Origin: Schizochytrium sp. CCTCC M209059
Lineage: Eukaryota > Sar > Bigyra > Thraustochytrida > Thraustochytriidae
Direction of reading: 5' to 3'
Length of the DNA: 64,000 nt
Assembly (NCBI GenBank): GCA_000818945.1
Contig: KN805388.1
Location: 20,342-84,341 of the forward strand
A program made the translations under genes and the position numbers. Positions 11,302-20,117 of this stretch are shown piece after piece. Numbering within the stretch: position 1 is the first letter of the stretch; each line of letters starts with the position of its first letter. The notes beneath the pieces are model-generated. The model made no database searches, had not been told where the DNA came from, and saw only the letters and a program-made list of their open reading frames with translations.

Positions 11302-12260
11302 CTAAACGGCCCCAATGCGCTTGATAAACTCCTTGTAAAAAGCCTCTGCCATATACGAGCGACGCGGGAAAGACAGAGACTCCTTCTCGTCGAAAAGATA
11401 CCTGGCCCATGCCGGAGCAGCGGCAATCTATTCGGAGAGAGGGACGAATCCGATGCGACTTGAATCGCTCTCGTACACGACCAGAATACGTTTCTCCTCC
11501 TGTCGTGCCATTTTCACGGCGCCTTCAAACACCATCTTAAGAGGAAAGAGCATGAAGCACTTGGACTCGCGGATGTCTCACTTCATTGTAGCCTCTGCGA
11601 GGTTTCCCTCGATCTCTTATTCGACATCAACCTTGAGTCCACGGTTGCGAAGCTTTTTCGCCATGAAATTGCAAGCGTCGCCTGCGTCAACTTGACAATG
11701 ACTCAGAAAGACTTGATATTCAAAGCCCAGCAGCGAGCGGAGTCTTCGCTTCTTCTACGCTTCCCATGTCCTTTTCATCTTTGGTCAATGAAACGTCCTC
11801 GAAGAAGGGTTCAAAGTCGGCTACTTTGCCACGTGTTGCGTCTACAGACTCGAAGTACTCGACATCCAATGCACGCGCCATCTCCATATCATCATGTGGG
11901 ACAAAACCAGACGCTTCTTGGCGATTGCAGAAGAAGTTCAGGGCGAGTCTGCAAAGACCGCCTCGGGAGCGCCCCTGGAACGTGCTCAGCAGCGTCTTTA
12001 TCGTGGTTTCTGGCTTGCCCAAGTCACCTTTCGCGTGAATCACCTTAATCGAGGTCTGGTTGTCAACTTGCTCGAGCGCAAACTTGGAAAGGCCAAAGTG
12101 GATGATAGCCTTATTTCTAGCCATTCGAGGCGGGCGTTTCCGTGATACTGTATCTCCCAACCATATTTGGCGCAGAGAAGGAGCAGACGCGCAAAGACGC
12201 TATCTGGGAAAAAGAATTCTGAAAAGTGCAAAACGCACGTCAGACCAGCGTTCATAACAT
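11302..12260 (-). pseudogene. Decayed TIR-domain gene, possibly COR/Roco-TIR
   Basis: Read on the minus strand, 11721-11302 encodes a TIR-like domain interrupted by stops. It opens EYQVFLSHCQ (compare the TIR box YDVFLSH) and continues with MAKKLRNRGLKVDVE, DIRESKCFMLFPL, RILVVYESDSSRIGFVPL, then IAAAPAWARYLFDEKESL and FPRRSYMAEAFYKEFIKRIGAV. In-frame stops fall at 11619-11617, 11580-11578 and 11430-11428 before a terminal stop at 11304-11302. Upstream, 12160-11720 is open one frame away (...IIHFGLSKFALEQVDNQTSI...KTPLAAGL), and 12291-12140 in another frame reads FFFPDSVFARLLLL, reminiscent of the COR module of Roco proteins. At least two frameshifts and three stops imply a dead gene. The TIR call is good; the COR part is a weak inference. 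The upstream limit is approximate. Confidence 0.65.
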
Positions 12261-12507
12261 CAATTTCTGCTGCAAGACTATTATTGTTCAATATTTTGAG
12301 AAGACTGCTTACGAGAAAACGTGTGCCATTTTAGCGGTATCTCGGCAGCGAACTCTCTACAAAGTTCCAGTTCAACAAGAGCGTGGCGCCACTGTGGAAG
12401 AACGACAACGTGCTTGTTGTCAAACAGTAGACGAGCACGTTAAGCGTGTAGAAGCTCAGAAAGCCGTGCTGTTTGTTCGGTCGCTAGCCAGCTCCTTTTT
12501 CTACCTC

Positions 12508-12538
12508 CTTTCCTTTCCTTTCCTTTCCTTTCCTTTCA
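12508..12538. repeat. (CTTTC)n microsatellite
   Basis: About six copies of a CTTTC/TTTCC pentamer lie just beyond the 3' end of the CaaX WD40 gene. Confidence 0.9.
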
Positions 12539-12543
12539 TTAGG

Positions 12544-13509
12544 TTACAAAATTGAACAGAATGGGCGCGACTCTGCAGGGTTCTCATTTGCCCGTCCCGT
12601 CTTCACATCCGTTTCCGCTTCTGTTGCAAATATTTCTGAAATGGGCATCTCGGCCTCCGTGCCATCGAGTACGCGCGTCAATGCGCCCATCTCCGTGTCC
12701 CAGACGCGCACGCTCTGGTCCCAAGATCCGCTCACGATCTCTGGCCCTACGAGAGACACTGAGAGCACTGTGTCGGCGTGTCCTTGCAAGACATGCAGCG
12801 GGTCTCCGCTGCGCGCGTCCCAGACTCTGATCGTGTTGTCGTCAGACCCGCTCACGATGCGATCTTTGTCGAGCGCAACTGAGCGCACCGAGTAGTTGTG
12901 TCCTTCGAGCACGTGGACAAGCTCGAAGGAAGGCACGGCGTAAACCCTCACCTTGCAGTCCCAGGACCCACTCACCATGTGCTGCGCATCGATCGCGACC
13001 GCGGTAACCTCGTTAGTCGCCTCCGTGAGGACATGGCGTAGGTCGCCGCTAGCCCGGTCGAAAACGCGCACGGTGTTGTCTTTCAACCCGGCCACAAGCA
13101 AGTCCTCGTGAATGACAATGCTGTAAACCCTCTGCGCAACGTCGATCCTCAATCTCATTTGGCCGCTGACCGTGTCCCAGACACAGATGGTCTCGTCGTA
13201 TGATCCAGAAATAATATCGTTTCCGTAGAAGTCGACGCTGTAGACCCCGCTGGTGTGGCCTTCCATAGCGTGCAGAACGGAGACGGTGGCCAGGTTAATG
13301 AGGAAGAGGCCGCCGCCGTCAGTTCCCACTACGGCCAGCTTGCCCTGCACGGCCACTGCGTTGGCCGCCTTGTTGTTGGGCGTCTTCATCTCTAAGACCA
13401 AGACGCCATCCTTCTTTCCCCACACGCGCAAGAAGCCGTCAACGCTGGCGGCCAGCACGAGGTCAGCGGACTGCGCCACACCGCGCACCCAATGTTGGAT
13501 GCGGCCCAT
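12544..13509 (-). CDS. Seven-bladed WD40 protein with C-terminal CaaX box
   Basis: A 321-residue protein that is almost entirely WD40 repeats, about seven units of 40 residues. Blade ends visible include SGSYDETICVWD, SGSWDCKVRVY, SGSDDNTIRVWD and SGSWDQSVRVWD, close in style to F-box/WD (FBXW7-like) propellers but with no F-box. The last four residues are CSIL, preceded by a short polar tail (~30 residues). This fits a CaaX prenylation signal, and a final Leu favours geranylgeranyl transfer. If modified, the propeller would be tethered to a membrane. The frame is open 13 codons further upstream but without an ATG; the ATG at 13509 sits in GCCGCCATGG, an excellent start context. The gene is divergent from DPH1. 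The WD40 call is firm; prenylation is inferred from the terminal motif. Confidence 0.85.
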   Translation of the reverse strand: MGRIQHWVRGVAQSADLVLAASVDGFLRVWGKKDGVLVLEMKTPNNKAANAVAVQGKLAVVGTDGGGLFLINLATVSVLHAMEGHTSGVYSVDFYGNDIISGSYDETICVWDTVSGQMRLRIDVAQRVYSIVIHEDLLVAGLKDNTVRVFDRASGDLRHVLTEATNEVTAVAIDAQHMVSGSWDCKVRVYAVPSFELVHVLEGHNYSVRSVALDKDRIVSGSDDNTIRVWDARSGDPLHVLQGHADTVLSVSLVGPEIVSGSWDQSVRVWDTEMGALTRVLDGTEAEMPISEIFATEAETDVKTGRANENPAESRPFCSIL

Positions 13510-13885
13510 GGCGGCAGTGCTGGGGGCGACAAAACGACGAGAAGACAAAGATTTAAGTAGCGGAGGAGCTGTTTAAGCCTTGCGCTCCTCCCGGCCTGCC
13601 GCGCGATCGCGCGATCGCGCGAAGGCGAGATCGAAGATGGATGAATTGGGGTTTGACCGAAGGCCCAGCACGTGTCCCAGGCTTGTACGTATACATAGTA
13701 CGTATAGTACTACGAGAAGGAAAGAAGCAATCCTCACATCGTTCTCAAGATTCCAAAAGAGGCAAAGGAGCAACACGAGTGGTGGCCCGTGTGGATGGCA
13801 AGCACAGCACAGGGCAGACAAAGACTCGCCTTCGGTGGCCTCGACGCAGGAAGCCAGACCTGGGCAGCCGTCGCGAGCATCGAGG
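13510..13885. promoter_or_regulatory. Divergent upstream region with 22-bp perfect palindrome
   Basis: 376 bases separate the start codons of the CaaX WD40 gene and DPH1, so both promoters must lie here or overlap the genes. Positions 13600-13621 form a perfect 22-bp palindrome built from two overlapping GCGATCGC octamers. It is a candidate site for a dimeric regulator or a DNA methylase target. Role is inferred only from position and symmetry. Confidence 0.4.
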
Positions 13886-15247
13886 ATGGGCGACGCTGCG
13901 GCCGCAGCCAGCGAGGCGCCTCGTCCGCGAAGGTTCGTAGGCCGGAGACGCAAAGATGCAGCCAGTGCCGCACCTGGCGATGCGCCTGCGAGCAGCAGGA
14001 CCGAGCTTGCAAGAAGGGCCCGCGCGGGAGCTGGCAAGAGCCGCAGTCTGGCCCTAAGCCAGGTCCCGGACGAGATCGCCAACGACCCGGAGCTCAAACA
14101 CGCCATGTCGCAGCTCCCGGCCAATTACAATTTTCAGGTTGCCAAAACGGTCTGGAGACTCAAGCGCGCCGGCGCGCGCCGCGTCGCCCTCCAGCTGCCC
14201 GAGGGCCTCCTCCTCTTTGCCTGTGTATTAGCAGACATCTTTGAGCAGTGCGCAGGCGTTGAGGAAACTCTTGTCATGGCCGACGTCACCTATGGGGCCT
14301 GCTGCATCGACGACTACTCGGCGCGTGCGCTTGGCTGCGATTTCATGGTCCACTATGGCCACTCCTGTCTGGTTCCAATCGATATCACCGCCAGGGAGAA
14401 TGCCTTTGGAGAAAAGCTTCAGGTCATGTACGTCTTTGTTGATATTGATATTGACGTCGAACACTTGGTCGAGTGCGTCAAGCTCACCTTTCCGGACCGC
14501 GAAAACACCCGACTTGCTCTAATGGGCACGATCCAGTTTGCAGCTGCCATGCACCGTGCCAAGGCGCTTCTAGACGCTCATTACCCGCGTGGAAGCCACG
14601 TTCCTCAAGCCAAACCACTCTCGCGCGGCGAGGTGCTTGGGTGCACTTCTCCCTCGCTCTCCGGCGAGGCTGTCGACGCCTTCGTTTTCGTTGCAGATGG
14701 ACGTTTCCACCTCGAGTCCGCCATGATTGCTAACCCAGAGATTCCCGCCTACCGGTACAACCCTTATGACCGCGTTCTCACGCATGAGGCTTACGACACT
14801 CCCTTGATGAGAAAGGTGCGACGCGGCGAAATTGAAAAGGCGCAAGGCGCAAAGCGCTGGGCCATTGTGCTTGGCACCTTGGGTCGTCAGGGCAACCCGG
14901 CAATTCTGCGCCGCATCGAGGCTCTATTGAAAAAGCACGGCCGCGAGCACTTTGTCCTGCTCATGTCAGAAGTTTTCCCAGCCAAGCTGGCCTTGTTGGA
15001 GTCTTCAGTCGACGCCTGGGTGCAGATTGCTTGTCCTCGTCTGTCTATCGACTGGGGCGAGGCATTCTCCAAGCCTCTCTTGACACCTTACGAATGCTTT
15101 GTTGCTTTTGGCGAAGCAGAGTGGCGCGAGGTGTACCCGCAAGATTTTTACAGTAAGGGCTCTGGCCCATGGACGAACTTTCACGAGGAAAAGTACGATG
15201 ATGATAAATCCGAGCAAGTGGCTGCGAAAAAGGAGCCTGCCATGTAA
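13886..15247 (+). CDS. DPH1: 2-(3-amino-3-carboxypropyl)histidine synthase subunit 1 (DPH1)
   Basis: The 453-residue product is the radical-SAM-like [4Fe-4S] enzyme subunit that, with DPH2, transfers the 3-amino-3-carboxypropyl group of SAM to a histidine of elongation factor 2, the first step of diphthamide synthesis in the cytosol. Visible marks are NYNFQVAKTVWRLKRAGARRVALQLPEG, then DVTYGACCIDD with the first cluster Cys at ~138, VHYGHSCL, LGCTSPSL (~250, second cluster Cys) and ACPRLSIDWG (~383, third cluster Cys). All three cluster cysteines expected for the family are present. The frame is open further upstream without an ATG; the ATG at 13886 (MGDAAAAASEAPRPRR) gives a length normal for DPH1, with a basic, disordered N-terminal ~60 residues. 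Single exon. Confidence 0.93.
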   Translation: MGDAAAAASEAPRPRRFVGRRRKDAASAAPGDAPASSRTELARRARAGAGKSRSLALSQVPDEIANDPELKHAMSQLPANYNFQVAKTVWRLKRAGARRVALQLPEGLLLFACVLADIFEQCAGVEETLVMADVTYGACCIDDYSARALGCDFMVHYGHSCLVPIDITARENAFGEKLQVMYVFVDIDIDVEHLVECVKLTFPDRENTRLALMGTIQFAAAMHRAKALLDAHYPRGSHVPQAKPLSRGEVLGCTSPSLSGEAVDAFVFVADGRFHLESAMIANPEIPAYRYNPYDRVLTHEAYDTPLMRKVRRGEIEKAQGAKRWAIVLGTLGRQGNPAILRRIEALLKKHGREHFVLLMSEVFPAKLALLESSVDAWVQIACPRLSIDWGEAFSKPLLTPYECFVAFGEAEWREVYPQDFYSKGSGPWTNFHEEKYDDDKSEQVAAKKEPAM

Positions 15248-15486
15248 GCATGAAACTTTGGAAAAAAAACAAAACAAAAAAACTACTCTTTCTGATTTTT
15301 TAAGCCCCCAAAGGAAGAGACAAGCTAGTCGCAGCAAGCTCTTGTCGCCGCTTCGTTTCACCTTGACTTTTTTTCCTAGCAGAATTTCTTTATGATTATC
15401 CACCGACTTGTAACTTTTGCGTCATTATGACTTCTTCGTTTCTTCTTTTGCGTCATTATGTCTCCTTCGTTTATTCTTTTGCGTCA

Positions 15487-16668
15487 TTATGTCTCCTTCG
15501 TTTCTTTTTTAGAATTGTCGTCTTCGTTTACAGAGACAGACTCCCTATCCTCGAACGCGTCGTCTTCCGCACTCGGCTCTTTGCCTTCATCGTCCTTTCG
15601 GGAGTTCTTGTCGTCCACAATGGTCGAGTCCTCGTCAAGAGTTGTTATCTTATTCTCACTGTTGTCAAGCGTCTGCTCACCGTGGCTGTCGTCGACCTTG
15701 CTGCTTTCGCCAACATTGACATCAATCTTGCTCACGCCATTGATACTATTGTTCAGTGCCTCATAATTGACGTCGTCACATCGATCATGTCCATTAGCCT
15801 CTTCTTGGTTGGTTCCCTCATCAGGTAGGTCGCCACAATTCGCACCAAGGCCACGTTGCCGAGCAGAAAAAACTCGTGCGAGGCCACCGCGGACGATGGC
15901 CTGAATCTGAATTGCGGCCTCTTCGCGAGCTTCCTTCTCCATTAGCAAATGTTCCTGCTGTGCAGCCTTATTTGCAAGTACCTCGGGTGGGACAATAGGA
16001 AGGCGCAAGTGTCGCTGCTGTTCCTTGCGGCGTTGTGCAAGCATTTCTCTTCGCGCGATACCTCGTTTTGCAAATGCGGCAAGACGCTTCTTGTGGCCTT
16101 CGCGCCGTGCCTCAAGCTTGGCCTCTTGCTCGCGACGCATTTCCGCAATTCGCTGCGTGGCTTCGGTCCTGCGTTCTGCGCGCGTCTTGCCGCCATGATA
16201 GTAGTAGTGCCACAATGTTTTCGATGGCAATGAGGCTTCAGCTTCGGCATCCTTGGGACCCGAATGCTTGGCACGCACACGTTTCACGGCCTCTTCATTT
16301 TTCGGAGCTGATCCCCATGTCGCTCGCTTATCTGGGTTTTCGCGCGCGCAATAGAAAGCAATCGTTAGTGCAACGCAACAATGTCAAGTGAGAGAGAGAG
16401 AGCGAGCTCGCAACTCACAAAAATGCTCAATTCTGTCTCTCCACGCCTCAAATTTTTCCGCGTCACGGTGATGAGCCTGCTGCATTTGCTTGGCGCGCAT
16501 CACCCGCCACATGCGTCCCTTTTTGCTTTGCAAGTCCATGCACTCGTCGACGGTTCTTGGGTCCAGACAGAGACCGAGCTTGAGCGATGTCGCACTCTTC
16601 ATCTTGAGTTTTTTGCGCCATTCTGGGTCCTCCTCGCGCGCGGCGCTGGCTTGCGCGTTGGCGCTCAT
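15487..16668 (-). CDS. IQ-motif coiled-coil protein, two exons
   Basis: Exon 1 is 16668-16419 and exon 2 is 16331-15487. The intron (16418-16332, 87 bp) starts GTGAGT, ends CCCAG and contains CTAAC near the end, a good branch-point match. Splicing joins ...RIEHF to YKRATWGSAPKNEEAVKRVR in frame. The protein (~364 residues) is highly charged. An Arg/Glu-rich helical stretch (~100-190) resembles a coiled coil and is followed by AAIQIQAIVRGGLARVF, an IQ calmodulin-binding motif at ~215. The C-terminal third is acidic and low in complexity. The ATG at 16668 was chosen because the few codons upstream have no ATG. A cytoskeletal or flagellar calmodulin-binding role is plausible but not shown. No family name is recognised. 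Confidence 0.7.
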
Positions 16669-17026
16669 CGCGTTGGCAAGCAAGCTTCGCGCGCCTCCTG
16701 GCGCACGCTAGTTTGTCTTTGTCTGTATTGTTCCGTGGTCTCAGGCAATCTGCAGCAAACAGCCATGCACGCTTACCTTGATTAAAAATGAAATATATCC
16801 GGTGACACGGACTTACTCACGTCAGGCTGTCAGGCCGTCTAACTGGGCCCAGAAGACCATGTTTTGAAGCCTTGGAGCGAGAGATCGGCCCGTGTCTCGA
16901 GTCATTGCATTCGCTGCGTTCTCGAACTTTGGGTCTCTGCGCAAATGCCCAAGGCTTCGAGATCAAAGGTTCAGCAGTGTACGACGTGAGATTGGCAGAC
17001 ATTCTTGTGCTGATCCTACAAAGAAC

Positions 17027-18196
17027 ATGTCCTGGCCTAGGTCAAGGCCTAGCCTAGCTCAGGAATGTTGCGCACTTCTCGGGCTCGAAAATGATGCTTT
17101 TAGGCGTGCATTTTCTCGCCTCGAACACGAACTCCTCGCTAGAGACCAAAATGCGGCAGAAAGTAAAGGAGATGAAGGCCAAACTCATGATGAGCTTGCT
17201 TGGGCTCTTTTGATTCTCATCAGAGCGCATGGGGACGCGCTCCAAGGCGAAGACCTTTTAGAGCTTGCCGGCCAAGACAGCCGACGTGCGCTGATCCTCG
17301 CGCGCGATGCACTGCGCCTTCTGCACACCTCGTGCTCTGGATTCCATTGGCCAACCAGACGACAAGCCCCGGCCACGCTCGTGCGTTTGGCTCTCGAACT
17401 CGGTTTTGCCAGCACCTTGTTTTTGTCAAGCAGTGACGAAGCAAAGTCCGAACCGAGCGAGGGTATCTTAACAGGACGGAAAGGAGCTCATGCCTGCATC
17501 GACGGTCGGACCCCGATCAAGCAATGCTCGACGTTATTCGCGCAACATCTACGCGTTCTTCATGGAGCTTGTGCTCGCGAAGGCTTTTTGGAAAATGCTC
17601 ATGCGCTACTTGTGTCATGGTGGAAGGAAGAGCTCGCCTATGATGAGCCAACGCGTGAGGTACAAGATTCTCTTGATGACTTTTTTCAACTCGCTCGTGC
17701 CTGTCAGGCATCAGCAAGTACCTTTGAGCAAGCGACAAATCGTGCACGTGCGCTCGCTCCGCTTATGGGGCAAGCGATACCCTATACAAGATTCCTTTTG
17801 CAAAGCACGAAAGCCTCGAGGTCTCCAAGACGATTGCAAGAAGCTTTGTGGGCTGCAAATTTGTTTTCATCACCGGAATCCGCCTTGCTCGCGCCACAAG
17901 CCATGCGCTTTGCTATCAAGTATGAGCACGCAGAAGTTTCGGACCTCGCCCTCCGTTTGATTGCAAACGCAAAGCCATCGACCAACGATACCTTGTTCAC
18001 CTCAACGATCGTAATGGTCTCCCGGCAAGACGCAGCATGGCGAAGATCGGCGCTGCAAAAGCTCCGTAGTTCATCGCGCGGCATGCATTCTCCCGTCTGT
18101 TCACAAAGTGTACTATTCGCTCGTGTTGTTGCTGCCCTGGAAAGCAGTAGCACTGACGACGGTATTAGCGAGGTTCAACTCGAGATTGAAATATAA
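17027..18196 (+). CDS. Hypothetical all-helical protein
   Basis: A 389-residue frame starting at the ATG at 17027 (MSWPRSRPSLAQECC); the 45 open codons upstream contain no ATG. It is rich in Leu, Ala and Arg with regular amphipathic spacing (for example RRALILARDALRLLH, ATLVRLALELGFAS, TNRARALAPLMGQ, DLALRLIAN), which suggests a helical-repeat (HEAT/TPR-like) fold. No catalytic motif, signal peptide or membrane span is seen. Codon usage and length support a real gene. I do not recognise the family. It is convergent with the WW gene across a spacer filled by the long TTC tract. Confidence 0.6.
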   Translation: MSWPRSRPSLAQECCALLGLENDAFRRAFSRLEHELLARDQNAAESKGDEGQTHDELAWALLILIRAHGDALQGEDLLELAGQDSRRALILARDALRLLHTSCSGFHWPTRRQAPATLVRLALELGFASTLFLSSSDEAKSEPSEGILTGRKGAHACIDGRTPIKQCSTLFAQHLRVLHGACAREGFLENAHALLVSWWKEELAYDEPTREVQDSLDDFFQLARACQASASTFEQATNRARALAPLMGQAIPYTRFLLQSTKASRSPRRLQEALWAANLFSSPESALLAPQAMRFAIKYEHAEVSDLALRLIANAKPSTNDTLFTSTIVMVSRQDAAWRRSALQKLRSSSRGMHSPVCSQSVLFARVVAALESSSTDDGISEVQLEIEI

Positions 18197-18347
18197 TCTT
18201 GCCATCACAGTCCCTTTTGTTCTCGCTGTAGAGGTCTAAAAGAAGGCATCTTTGAACGCAATTTCAGTTTCGACGCCCCTGCTTCCCCGTATTAGAATTA
18301 TAAGAGTTATAGGTGTATGATCATTTGTCACCTCCTTCTTCTTCTCC

Positions 18348-18862
18348 TTCTTCTTCTTCTTCTTCTTCTTCTTCTTCTTCTTCTTCTTCTTCTTCTTCTT
18401 CTTCTTCTTCTTCTTCTTCTTCTTCTTCTTCTTCTTCTTCTTCTTCTTCTTCTTCTTCTTCTTCTTCTTCTTCTTCTTCTTCTTCTTCTTCTTCTTCTTC
18501 TTCTTCTTCTTCTTCTTCTTCTTCTTCTTCTTCTTCTTCTTCTTCTTCTTCTTCTTCTTCTTCTTCTTCTTCTTCTTCTTCTTCTTCTTCTTCTTCTTCT
18601 TCTTCTTCTTCTTCTTCTTCTTCTTCTTCTTCTTCTTCTTCTTCTTCTTCTTCTTCTTCTTCTTCTTCTTCTTCTTCTTCTTCTTCTTCTTCTTCTTCTT
18701 CTTCTTCTTCTTCTTCTTCTTCTTCTTCTTCTTCTTCTTCTTCTTCTTCTTCTTCTTCTTCTTCTTCTTCTTCTTCTTCTTCTTCTTCTTCTTCTTCTTC
18801 TTCTTCTTCTTCTTCTTCTTCTTCTTCTTCTTCTTCTTCTTCTTCTTCTTCTTCTTCTTCTT
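18348..18862. repeat. 515-bp perfect (TTC)n / (GAA)n tract, about 171 units
   Basis: After a short imperfect lead-in (18331-18347) the + strand reads TTC without interruption for about 171 units, in the spacer between two convergent genes. All six frames across it are open as homopolymers (Ser, Leu, Phe or Lys, Arg, Glu), so long open frames here are artefacts. Pure GAA/TTC tracts of this length are known to form intramolecular triplexes (H-DNA) and to stall replication and transcription. Confidence 0.97.
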
Positions 18863-18942
18863 TGTGTGATCACAGCGATCAAGCGAGCTCGTCCTCAACA
18901 ATCGAATGTGTTGCATAAAGTAAAATTTGGATTTCAGTTTTC

Positions 18943-19455
18943 TTACACCCAGCCTTCGCCATCACCACCGCCCATATCACCGCCGCTACCATCATCGCCA
19001 CCGCCGCCGCCGCCGAAAAAGGATCCAAAAAGAGATCGTCCCATACCAGCGCCGACACCAAAGGCGGCACCTTCGGCCATTGTGCGGCCGAGGCTCGGCT
19101 GCTGATACTGTCCAACCTGCTGTTGCTGTTGCATCATGAGCTGGCGCTCGGCTTCGGAACCGGGTTTGGGCACCCCGACTGCCGTAGTCTCGTTCGTTTC
19201 CGTGTTCCACCAGTACACGAGACCCGTCTGCTTGTCCGTGACCGGTTGCCACGGGTCCTCCTCCGCGGTTGCAGGTGGCGGTGCCGAGGTCGTCGTAGCA
19301 AGAGCGTCTTCCTCCTGATGCTTCTTGCCTCCGCCGCGTCTACGCGCCATGCCTCGAGCGGCCTCCAGACGGGCCGGAGTTCCAGCGCACAACGGGGCGG
19401 CCATCATCCTTCGCGCCGCGCTCCGGGTCGCGCTCTTGCCTGCGATCTGAAGCAT
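18943..19455 (-). CDS. Small WW-domain protein, probably organellar
   Basis: The 170-residue protein has a basic, Ala/Ser/Arg-rich N-terminus (MLQIAGKSATRSAARRMM) that looks like a mitochondrial presequence. One WW domain is centred at ~residues 65-100 (DPWQPVTDKQTGLVYWWNTETNETT); its first Trp is normal and the second aromatic position is followed by VGVPKP. Then come a Gln run and a Gly/Asp-rich tail around GAAFGVGAGMGRSLFGSFF, a glycine-zipper-like hydrophobic stretch. The start at 19455 is the first ATG; the frame is open slightly further upstream without an ATG. The gene is divergent from the Pol5-like gene. Function unknown beyond likely binding of proline-rich ligands. The final Gly-Trp-Val is followed at once by the stop. 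Confidence 0.65.
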   Translation of the reverse strand: MLQIAGKSATRSAARRMMAAPLCAGTPARLEAARGMARRRGGGKKHQEEDALATTTSAPPPATAEEDPWQPVTDKQTGLVYWWNTETNETTAVGVPKPGSEAERQLMMQQQQQVGQYQQPSLGRTMAEGAAFGVGAGMGRSLFGSFFGGGGGGDDGSGGDMGGGDGEGWV

Positions 19456-19774
19456 CTTGGACGGGCAATAAAGCAAGCCTTCTCAGCTCCAACGCTCCGA
19501 CGATGACGAAGCCGTCTCGCTCTCAGCTGGCAGCTGCAGCTGCTGCCTGCTGCTAAGATCGCCGCCGCTGCTCGCTGCAGCTGCAGCCACAACCACGCCC
19601 AAGTCTTCCGCAGCGCCGAGGCGAGGGTTCCTCGGCAGCTCGTCGCGAGCGATCTCCGAGGCCGATCTCAGCCTCTCCTGCCTGCGTGCGGGTCAAGACC
19701 GCGCGCAAAACGCGGCCGTCGGCTGCGCAAAGTCTCCTCGTCGCGCACCGCGTTCGCCCCGGCGCCTTTCCGCG

Positions 19775-19817
<43 letters not shown>

Positions 19818-20117
19818 CTCGTCGCGCACCGCGTCGCGGGTGTTCCGGGTCTGCAGGCAGCTTCTCGCACTCTCAGAGTCAGTCTCTGTCTGTCTATCTA
19901 TATGTCTGTCTGCTTCACGGGCGCCGCCGGAAATCCGGCACGGCCGCCACATGCCCGGGGGAAGCCCGGAAATCCGGGGCGCGACTTGGGTGGTCTCGCG
20001 CGGCAGACCCAGTCAGTTCTGGCGCAGGCCGGAATCGCTCGACCGCCAACTCGCGCAGGCGCGACGCCGGCGCAGGAGAGCAGCCGAGGGAGAGACGGGA
20101 CGACGCGGTTCGCCAGC
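19456..20117. promoter_or_regulatory. Shared upstream region of WW and Pol5 genes, with (GTCGCC)n
   Basis: 662 bases lie between divergent start codons. A GCCGTC hexamer is repeated about seven times at 19777-19817. TCTGTCTATCTATATGTCTGTC (about 19885-19910) and repeated GCCGGAAATCCGG-type words follow. No separate gene is seen. The reading frame of the Pol5 gene is open back into this region but has no ATG that improves the protein. Confidence 0.4.

Noticed and set aside
18236..19105. Long poly-Ser, poly-Leu, poly-Lys and poly-Arg frames
   Set aside because: They are translations of the TTC/GAA tract in different frames.
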